Origin: Luidia sarsii
Lineage: Eukaryota > Echinodermata > Asteroidea > Paxillosida > Luidiidae
Reading direction: 5' to 3'
DNA: 64,000 nucleotides
Assembly: GCA_949987565.1 (NCBI GenBank)
Contig: OX465103.1
Coordinates: 9,339,149-9,403,148, forward strand
Shown: piece after piece, positions 62,901 through 64,000 of the stretch
How positions within the stretch are numbered: the stretch's first letter is position 1
Layout: each line of letters opens with the position of its first letter
The notes under the pieces: model-generated
Database searches by the model: none
Seen by the model: the letters and a program-made list of their open reading frames with translations, nothing else
Told to the model about the DNA's origin: nothing
Position numbers and translations under genes: made by a program

Positions 62901-64000
62901 GTCAAACGGTACAAAAGTGCCCAACGTTGCGTGTGCTAGGCCAGCAACCATTCTGTACACAATGCGTCATACGTGTGTAGTGCGCAACTATACCCCAACC
63001 ACGGTGGTTGAATGTCATCCGTATTGGACCAATCAGCGATCAGTATGCTAATGAGCGGACCCTATTTGGCAGGACACCGAGGCGGGGCGCCGTTCGAATT
63101 ACTTATTCACGGGCTCCAAGAAAGAAGTGATCGCTTGCAACTTACGTGAATACCTGTGACGATGGAGTCATTGTGTGCGCGATGGGTGCAGGTTGTAGTC
63201 TGATGTACGCACCTGTTGTCGTAAACACACCAGTCGCAGGACCACTCACTTCCCACACACGCTGTACACCTGTGGAGAGCCACATGCAAAGGGGACACCG
63301 TCTGTTTTGCTCGTCCATGTATTGTGATGTTGGTGTCGGTGCAAATGCTTACCCCAGTTGCATCCCACATTAGTTGCTTGGTAATAAGTTCCTTTGTTAG
63401 CTGCTTTATAGATTGTTGGGTTGTCGGTTGGTCAGCTGTCTTGTGAATGCCTTGCATCCATAGAACACCCGTACCAGTGGGCATTAGTCTGGAGAGTATT
63501 CTTTTCGGGGAAGGGGATACACATAAAGACTCCCGGTATTCGAATACCATTACTACTACATAGGTAAACAAATATGGCCAGTATATTAATCTTGTCATTC
63601 TTTTGAACAAGACCTTTGGATCCGTCTTTTGAAGTAAAATGTCTGGGTTTTTTTAACGTGTTAATTAGTTGATTCATCATTATTGAACAGAAGATTAAAT
63701 GTATTTTTGTAATTTGATTAAGTATTCATTGAATAAAACAGAAAAAAAATGAGTCTGGTACCCGAGCACTACCCGAGCACTACGCAATGCGGTCAATATG
63801 CATGCAATCCAGTCAATTAAACCGATGTATTTAATCTTGGGGCAAATGCATTGCAGCCTGCACGCGGAAAGGTCCCAAAGGTAGACGAGTGTCACACTCA
63901 CGACTTGTGTCTGGTACAGTCGTAGAAGGTGAAGGTCGTGGTGAGGAAGTCGACAGAAGTCTCGGATGAGTGAAGACTCAGCTGCATGGTAACGCGGTCC
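30086..64000 (-). CDS. PLXN: Plexin (semaphorin receptor), 3' part of gene: PSI2 to stop
   Basis: Thirty exons, listed 5' to 3' below, give 1299 residues plus TAG (30086-30088) with every junction in phase. Present in order: end of the first IPT-like region, PSI2, a linking domain, PSI3, IPT1-4, one transmembrane helix ([20 protein letters not shown]), juxtamembrane helix, first half of the RasGAP fold with the arginine LFRRTES, the ubiquitin-like Rho-binding insert, second half with the arginine LPLRFW, and a C-terminal helix. Plexins bind semaphorins outside the cell and act inside as GAPs for Rap/R-Ras in axon guidance and cell movement. Both GAP arginines are kept, so the enzyme should be active. 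The tail ends EAAID, not the PDZ ligand of vertebrate B-type plexins; an RSRR sequence in the IPT region could be a furin site. A- versus B-type is left open. The sema domain and PSI1 lie beyond 64000. Confidence 0.93.
30261..30510. mobile_element. Foldback MITE with GGCTTAGGCTCGGGC arms
   Basis: GGCCGTTTACGAAACAAAGG on the left; GCCCGAGCCTAAGCCTTCAT and an AACGGTC end on the right. A second copy sits at about 58262-58487 with the same interior (GCGTTTGGCCC, CCCTGTACCTAT). Confidence 0.8.
31417..31491 (-). CDS. PLXN: Plexin exon
   Basis: [20 protein letters not shown] equals the SAL-x-E-IY-x-YI-x-K-Y-K block. The TAG acceptor at 31492-31493 keeps phase 0; the TTTTCAG 20 bp downstream looks stronger but breaks it. 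Confidence 0.82.
31570..31850 (-). mobile_element. Family B relative, duplicated at 33050-33320
   Basis: GGCGTCACC, GCCGGTGACTCAACATG and CAGTGTGTACTCTGCCCGACG (reverse of the family hairpin). About 120 bp (CTGAACTCAATTTCATTTCC to GTTGCCGACAGG) recur nearly identically at 31730-31880 and 33076-33235. Confidence 0.65.
32195..32335 (-). CDS. PLXN: Plexin exon: RasGAP C-terminal helices
   Basis: [20 protein letters not shown] and [20 protein letters not shown], matching NKLLYAKDIP-x-YK...YY-x-DI. Donor AAG|GTAACG. Confidence 0.93.
32880..33060. repeat. 16-bp minisatellite
   Basis: Ten or so units of CACCTCGTACCCAGGT, degenerating into CACGCCAAACCCAAGT. Confidence 0.9.
33507..33955 (+). mobile_element. 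LINE ORF2 C-terminal fragment in a plexin intron
   Basis: One frame, with a single TAA at 33714, reads [63 protein letters not shown] and [14 protein letters not shown], then a stop. This follows the pattern of the tail of non-LTR retrotransposon ORF2 proteins. It is antisense to plexin. Confidence 0.7.
34005..34152 (-). CDS. PLXN: Plexin exon: second catalytic arginine region
   Basis: [20 protein letters not shown] then [20 protein letters not shown]. The Arg of LRFW is the second GAP arginine. Donor CTG|GTAAGG. Confidence 0.95.
34927..35084 (-). CDS. PLXN: Plexin exon: RasGAP
   Basis: [38 protein letters not shown] and ILHIWKSN. Donor AC|GTGAGT, phase 2. Confidence 0.95.
35433..35555 (-). 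CDS. PLXN: Plexin exon: basic linker, RasGAP second half
   Basis: [20 protein letters not shown] is a basic linker; [14 protein letters not shown] equals the IYLTRLLATK helix. Donor AAG|GTTAGC is weaker than its neighbours. Confidence 0.88.
35648..36245. repeat. Cluster of family A copies (foldback 35648-35760, halves 35775-35885 and 36120-36245)
   Basis: 35648-35720 is a hairpin of CTGAAGTTTCGATCC and GGATCGAAACGTCAG. 35775-35885 is the reversed half with GTGATATACCAAAATGTTGC at its end. 36120-36245 is a forward half ending GCAACATTTTTGTATAATAT. A decayed copy follows at 36325-36425. Confidence 0.8.
36016..36086 (-). CDS. PLXN: Plexin exon
   Basis: (G)[19 protein letters not shown] then LWHL, the LWHLVK landmark. 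Donor CTG|GTAAAA. Confidence 0.9.
36922..36994 (-). CDS. PLXN: Plexin exon
   Basis: [20 protein letters not shown], matching the VALVPKQ-x-x-Y-N block. Donor G|GTAATG, phase 1. Confidence 0.9.
37030..39292. repeat. 45-bp minisatellite derived from a plexin exon end and its 5' splice site
   Basis: About 50 units. On the minus strand each reads AGGCTGAACACACTGGGT, then GGGTTAGGGGTAAGTAGTC. It therefore contains the last codons of the exon (RLNTLG) and a consensus donor. Two sub-families differ in the second half (GTCAGACTAAG versus GTCAGATTCAG). The unit is 15 codons long, so stretches up to 281 codons stay open, but frame breaks near 37597, 38400 and 38540 argue that it is spliced out. Confidence 0.95.
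39254..39375 (-). CDS. PLXN: Plexin exon: Rho-binding domain; its 3' end seeds the 45-bp array
   Basis: (E)[18 protein letters not shown] ... [12 protein letters not shown], matching EWRQGR...DWKRLNTLAHY. The first of the repeated donors (GGG|GTAAGT) closes the exon in phase 0, in register with the next exon. Any later unit donor would add 15 codons per unit. Confidence 0.85.
39648..39804 (-). CDS. PLXN: Plexin exon: Rho-GTPase-binding domain
   Basis: [20 protein letters not shown] and [18 protein letters not shown], the ubiquitin-like fold (VKVLDCDTI-x-Q-VKEK). Donor G|GTACGT. Confidence 0.95.
40418..40547. repeat. Foldback MITE, GTGCGCCCTCAAGAG family
   Basis: GGGCGATTCCCAGTAGTGCG on the left, AACTCTTGAGGGCGCACTC on the right. 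It ends about 30 bp from a plexin exon. Confidence 0.75.
40579..40725 (-). CDS. PLXN: Plexin exon: RasGAP / Rho-binding insert border
   Basis: [20 protein letters not shown] then [31 protein letters not shown] and YSLSE are plexin hallmarks. Donor ATG|GTAGGT. Confidence 0.95.
41105..41376. mobile_element. Foldback element with an internal direct duplication
   Basis: GGGAAGCACTATCTGGGCTC occurs twice on the left (about 41110 and 41183, one arm duplicated with its AT tail) and inverted once on the right (GAGCCCAGATAGTGCTTCCC, about 41344). Confidence 0.85.
41386..41452 (-). CDS. PLXN: Plexin exon: RasGAP
   Basis: [20 protein letters not shown] then LK, equal to TESVAEKMLTNW. Acceptor AAATGCCAG. 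Donor AAG|GTAAGA. Confidence 0.93.
41666..43345. repeat. GAGAGATGGA microsatellite, 1.7 kb
   Basis: Almost pure purine plus strand: GAGA with ATGG every 8-12 bp and occasional AGACTAG or ACAT blocks. Frames up to 576 codons (Ser/Leu/His-rich or Arg/Glu-rich) are repeat artefacts. Confidence 0.95.
43545..43642. repeat. 19-bp self-complementary minisatellite
   Basis: Five units of CGACTGTCGTGACCGTGCA. Each contains the inverted pairs GTGCAC and CGAC/GTCG. It begins 60 bp from a plexin exon. Confidence 0.9.
43703..43777 (-). CDS. PLXN: Plexin exon: RasGAP, first catalytic arginine region
   Basis: [20 protein letters not shown] then QLFRR. The arginine pair before TES holds the GAP finger. This short exon was found by phase: it exactly bridges its two neighbours. 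Donor CG|GTAATC. Confidence 0.9.
43965..44110 (+). mobile_element. tRNA-derived SINE fragment
   Basis: GGTATAGCTATAGAGCGC (A-box region), TGAGCCAGATGTCTCCGG and GGTTCAAATCC (B box), followed by CGATCCAGACAAA as in the other copies. Confidence 0.65.
44411..45001. repeat. 18-bp minisatellite grown inside a family A hairpin
   Basis: Left arm GGGCCTGAAGTTTCGATCC (44421), about 28 units of AGGACCTATCTCAAAGGC (44440-44955), then right arm CTGCCTTTGAGAGAAGTCC and TGCTAGGATGGAGACGTC. The unit equals the piece of the element between arm and loop. Confidence 0.92.
45672..45924. mobile_element. Foldback MITE with TGTGACCCGGCACA termini
   Basis: TGTGACCCGGCACAACGACA at the left and its inverse TGTGCCGGGTCACA at the right. 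It is inverted relative to 14460-14710 and stops 19 bp from a plexin donor. Confidence 0.85.
45943..46008 (-). CDS. PLXN: Plexin exon: RasGAP helix
   Basis: [20 protein letters not shown], equal to the VASLI...L-x-x-K-L-x-Y block. Donor GA|GTAAGA, phase 2. Confidence 0.93.
46403..46663 (-). mobile_element. LINE reverse-transcriptase C-terminal tail
   Basis: An 86-codon frame reading [37 protein letters not shown] and [14 protein letters not shown]. It follows the R-T-R...P...F-x-x-R...W/Y-N-x-L...S-F-x-x-x-L pattern that ends CR1/Jockey-like ORF2 proteins. Confidence 0.6.
46760..46835 (+). mobile_element. tRNA-derived SINE fragment
   Basis: GAGCGCTGGTACGTTAAGCC then GGTTCAAGTCCCAGTCCAG: a B box with the usual tail. 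Confidence 0.6.
47443..47555 (-). CDS. PLXN: Plexin exon: RasGAP first half
   Basis: [30 protein letters not shown](K). Donor AA|GTAAGA, phase 2. Confidence 0.95.
48222..48364 (-). CDS. PLXN: Plexin exon: juxtamembrane / GAP start
   Basis: (A)[19 protein letters not shown] then [20 protein letters not shown], matching the FAELQTDI...GIPFLDYRTY block of plexins. Confidence 0.95.
48611..49115. repeat. TCAGTC/TCAGAC hexanucleotide array with a higher-order unit
   Basis: About 500 bp. A longer block (GACTCGACTCAGACTCAACC and the following 30 bp) recurs near 48726, 48851 and 48953, so the array has higher-order units of about 100-125 bp. Confidence 0.92.
49284..49503 (-). CDS. PLXN: Plexin exon: transmembrane helix
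   Basis: [17 protein letters not shown] precedes a 22-residue hydrophobic helix. [12 protein letters not shown] is the positive stop-transfer, and a juxtamembrane coiled coil ([20 protein letters not shown]) follows. Donor G|GTGAGC, phase 1. Confidence 0.95.
49770..49945. repeat. Foldback element, family A (near-complete palindrome)
   Basis: The left half runs from GTGATATACAAAAATATTGC to TTTCTCAAAGGC, the right half from GAGAAAGGTCCTGCTAGGAT to GGCCCACTAAATTTTAAG. A lone family B stem-loop, GGTTCTTTTCAGAACC, is at 49977-49992. Confidence 0.88.
50111..50287 (-). CDS. PLXN: Plexin exon: IPT4 end
   Basis: [20 protein letters not shown] then [20 protein letters not shown]. Donor TAC|GTGAGT, phase 0. 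Confidence 0.9.
50350..50890. repeat. Degenerate GAGCCATAGGC-type tandem region
   Basis: Words AGCCATAGGC, CCTGAGCC and AAGCC recur irregularly over about 540 bp, ending 40 bp from a plexin exon. Confidence 0.7.
50931..51218 (-). CDS. PLXN: Plexin exon: IPT3 end and IPT4 start
   Basis: [33 protein letters not shown] and [20 protein letters not shown]. An RSRR motif (furin-like) lies in the linker. The acceptor is an AAAAAAG behind a poor tract; an internal GTAAGT after CRTPD is a possible alternative donor. Confidence 0.8.
51660..51765 (-). CDS. PLXN: Plexin exon: IPT3
   Basis: [20 protein letters not shown] then [15 protein letters not shown], the G-G-x-x-x-T-V-x-G-x-x-L start. The acceptor follows a C10 run. 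Donor GAG|GTAGGT, phase 0. Confidence 0.9.
51860..51985 (-). mobile_element. Family B copy (minus orientation)
   Basis: GGCTCTGAGAAGAACC at 51887-51902 (stem-loop on minus), CAACGTTTCGGGCAAG and GTCAAAGGACTGACGTCGGG. Confidence 0.7.
52084..53235 (-). other. Plexin intron segment with one foldback element and a CpG-rich block
   Basis: Holds the ACAACATTGG foldback (about 52315-52705) and a CpG-rich block (52835-52985) with a perfect 22-bp palindrome. No exon seen. Confidence 0.5.
52886..52907. promoter_or_regulatory. Perfect palindrome with CRE/ATF core
   Basis: A 22-bp perfect palindrome centred on TGACGTCA (flanks CTGCCGA/TCGGCAG). CCAAT occurs 10 bp upstream (GGGCCAATGC) and a CGCGCG alternating tract 35 bp downstream. 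Whether it is used as an intronic promoter or enhancer is unknown. Confidence 0.45.
53236..53391 (-). CDS. PLXN: Plexin exon: IPT2 end, IPT3 start
   Basis: [40 protein letters not shown] and RKSIR(S). The 3' splice site is an AGCAGCACAG ladder; 53391 keeps phase (53394 would add one Ser). Donor TC|GTAAGT. Confidence 0.88.
53662..53985. repeat. GAGGAT array between two copies of a 60-bp segment
   Basis: A GGAGGATGAGGATGGG-type array (about 53734-53976) is bordered by direct copies of a GATACCTGC...GATCCGAATC segment (53658-53720 and 53980-54042). Confidence 0.85.
53985..54044 (-). CDS. PLXN: Possible 60-nt cassette exon in plexin IPT2
   Basis: Between TTGTCTAG and AG|GTATCG lies an open stretch [19 protein letters not shown], phase 2 at both ends, so inclusion would add 20 residues without a frameshift. 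The domain is complete without it. A second copy at 53662-53722 has the donor but lost the acceptor. Confidence 0.4.
54159..54304 (-). CDS. PLXN: Plexin exon: IPT2 start
   Basis: [20 protein letters not shown] then [16 protein letters not shown] and NVACDIRRD. Donor AG|GTATCT, phase 2. Confidence 0.92.
54378..54930. repeat. GAGGATGAG microsatellite (second array)
   Basis: About 550 bp of GAGGAT/GAGAAT triplet-based repeat. It contains a piece (AGGATGAAGAAGTGAGG) also present at 53790-53810, so the two arrays share origin or exchange sequence. Confidence 0.92.
55160..55286 (-). CDS. PLXN: Plexin exon: IPT1 end
   Basis: (S)[20 protein letters not shown] and SGKVMFTYQ finish the domain. Donor CAG|GTACAT, phase 0. 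Confidence 0.9.
55420..55570. repeat. CATCGTAAGTT-type interspersed repeat
   Basis: TTACGATCTATCGTAAGTC, TGTGCATC and CTTACGATTGGTTCGATGAA (which also carry internal inverted words TTACGAT/ATCGTAA). Relatives at 28915-29060 and 29880-30035, fainter at 3010-3140. Confidence 0.7.
55781..56048. mobile_element. Foldback element carrying octamer, NRF1-like and CCAAT motifs
   Basis: AATGGACCTTTCCCATGAAA on the left, TTTCATGGGAAAGGTCCATT on the right. Both arms hold the octamer (ATGCAAAT at 55802, ATTTGCAT at 56020) and GCGCATGCGC (55818 and 56002), with ATTGG boxes inward. Confidence 0.85.
56305..56476 (+). ncRNA. Candidate short transcript: TATA box to T-run
   Basis: TATAAAA at 56311-56317 is followed about 140 bp later by a run of 16 Ts (56460-56475), the layout of a TATA-driven Pol III gene. 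The sequence between matches no snRNA, 5S, 7SL, 7SK or RNase P/MRP motif I know. The T-run could equally be a mononucleotide repeat. Confidence 0.15.
56851..57005 (-). CDS. PLXN: Plexin exon: IPT1
   Basis: [20 protein letters not shown] and [18 protein letters not shown], the GP-x-x-G-x-T...I-x-G-x-N-L start of an IPT/TIG domain. Donor AG|GTGTGA, phase 2. Confidence 0.92.
57040..57160 (+). mobile_element. Family B copy with histone-type stem-loop
   Basis: CCCGAAACGTTGCGTTACC, GGCTCCTTTCAGAGCC (57092-57107, one stem mismatch), TTGAAAGAGAAG and GGTGTCACCGCAAACC. It lies immediately upstream (plexin orientation) of the IPT1 exon. Confidence 0.75.
57685..57825. repeat. Family A copy, diverged foldback
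   Basis: AGGCCTCGTGGTTGGATCG on the left, TCCTGCAAGCATTCAAACG on the right, tail CAGTCTGTAAGCAGTTTGCA. Confidence 0.75.
58000..58181 (-). CDS. PLXN: Plexin exon: PSI3
   Basis: (V)[15 protein letters not shown] then [18 protein letters not shown], the LYKC...C-x-x-C...WC signature. Donor ACG|GTATAT, phase 0. Confidence 0.92.
58262..58487. mobile_element. Foldback MITE with AGGCTTAGG arms (second copy)
   Basis: AGACTTAGGTTCGGGCTTAG on the left, AGCCCGAGCCTAAGCCTTCA on the right. The interior is shared with 30261-30510. Confidence 0.75.
58611..58784. mobile_element. Foldback MITE, uninterrupted copy
   Basis: AGGCCTCTTGTCAAAAAGAT to ATCTTTTTGACAAGAGACCT, 174 bp. Inverse orientation and without the insertion seen at 17420-17776. 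Confidence 0.85.
58943..59012 (-). CDS. PLXN: Plexin exon: strand before PSI3
   Basis: [20 protein letters not shown] followed by GFN(V) matches the VVWNGNF segment of plexins. Donor G|GTAATT, phase 1. Confidence 0.88.
59448..59560 (+). repeat. Family A half copy
   Basis: GCCTTTGAGAAAGGTCCTGC, TAGGATCGAAACGTCAGGCC, and the tail to GTATATCACTTT. It is the cleanest one-armed copy. A decayed one follows at 59640-59745. Confidence 0.85.
59759..60130. mobile_element. Foldback MITE, ACAACATTGG family
   Basis: TTAAAGGTCCTATACAACAT on the left, AATGTTCTATTGGGCCTTTAA (21 bp, 60110-60130) on the right. Internal GCGAGTAATAAAC/GTTTATTACTCGC hairpin at about 59937. Confidence 0.8.
60331..60438 (-). CDS. 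PLXN: Plexin exon: IPT-like linker
   Basis: [18 protein letters not shown] and [10 protein letters not shown]. Acceptor ACAAG is unusual (no strong pyrimidine tract next to it) but keeps phase 0. Donor AGA|GTAAGT. Confidence 0.75.
61010..61400 (-). mobile_element. tRNA-derived SINE, best copy
   Basis: On the minus strand the head reads GATAGCTCAGATGGTATAAG (A box), a GCAAAACCAGAGG region, GGGTTCAAGTCTCGG (B box), then an AT-rich tail with TTTTTCCTTTG. The plus-strand side carries the shared body: CCAGTCAGAAGCAC, ATATCTCCAGGGATCACG. Heads or bodies recur at 5945-6125, 11090-11370, 14310-14400, 19725-19945, 45035-45235, 51350-51640 and 62570-62725. Confidence 0.75.
61820..61957 (-). CDS. PLXN: Plexin exon: IPT-like linker
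   Basis: Reads [20 protein letters not shown] and [18 protein letters not shown], aligning with the VPVGV segment of known plexins. Donor CAG|GTAGAC, phase 0. Confidence 0.85.
62029..62515. mobile_element. Foldback MITE, ACAACATTGG family (longest copy)
   Basis: AAGGCCCAATACAACATTGG on the left, CCAATGTTAGGCCTTTAAAG on the right, about 490 bp. Confidence 0.75.
62719..63086. mobile_element. TIR element enclosing telomere-like repeats
   Basis: GCCGGTGTCCTGCCAAAAAG and GCTCATTAGCATAATGATCG on the left are inverted on the right (CAGTATGCTAATGAGC, TTTGGCAGGACACCGAGGC). Between them, 62778-62905 is a degenerate TTAGGG/TTAGGA array. Confidence 0.8.
63146..63269 (-). CDS. PLXN: Plexin exon: PSI2
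   Basis: [20 protein letters not shown] is the Cys pattern of a plexin-semaphorin-integrin domain. The CAC|GTAAGT donor (phase 0) is preferred over the G|GTATTC 8 bp upstream because it fits the next exon. Confidence 0.88.
63902..64000 (-). CDS. PLXN: Plexin exon (partial at window edge), before PSI2
   Basis: Reads [18 protein letters not shown] and [11 protein letters not shown], the last strands before PSI2 (FTFYNC in relatives). Donor TC|GTGAGT, phase 2. Confidence 0.85.

Overview
This window is genomic DNA from a eukaryote, almost certainly an invertebrate animal. Its genes are split into many short exons with GT/AG introns of matching phase. It carries TTAGGG-like interstitial repeats, and the intron and spacer DNA is packed with foldback (inverted-repeat) elements, tRNA-derived SINE copies, LINE and Penelope-like fragments and long tandem arrays. 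The content fits a cephalochordate- or ambulacrarian-type genome, but the sequence alone does not fix the species. There are no bacterial genes, CRISPR arrays or operons.

Layout. (1) 384-836, plus strand: last exon of an unidentified gene that begins upstream of the window. (2) 3722-21980, plus strand: a complete 18-exon gene that I assembled by splice phase. It encodes a secreted, modular, extracellular-matrix-like protein of about 1117 residues: signal peptide, several degenerate cadherin-like/VCBS-type beta-sandwich repeats, a WAP domain sitting inside one repeat, a thrombospondin type-1-like module and a Cys-rich C-terminus. (3) 21981-30085: intergenic, with a large foldback element, a broken THAP-domain gene, a LINE reverse-transcriptase remnant and a Penelope-like GIY-YIG endonuclease ORF. 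(4) 30086 to beyond 64000, minus strand: a plexin (semaphorin receptor) gene. Thirty exons in the window join without a phase error into 1299 codons plus stop, running from just before PSI2 through PSI3, four IPT domains, the transmembrane segment and the split RasGAP domain with its Rho-binding insert. The sema domain and PSI1 lie outside the window. Genes 2 and 3 are convergent.

The two main genes show no functional coupling; what links them is repeat biology. Nearly every large intron holds a different tandem array, several of them touching splice sites. The strongest oddities are: a 2.26-kb array of 45-bp units in plexin that is an expansion of an exon end together with its 5' splice site; a dispersed foldback/Penelope-associated repeat family that carries a consensus histone-type 3' stem-loop with a downstream purine element; a second foldback family whose arms look like a decayed hammerhead ribozyme, one copy of which has grown an 18-bp minisatellite inside its hairpin; and polypyrimidine or 18-bp arrays that directly abut 3' splice sites of the secreted-protein gene.
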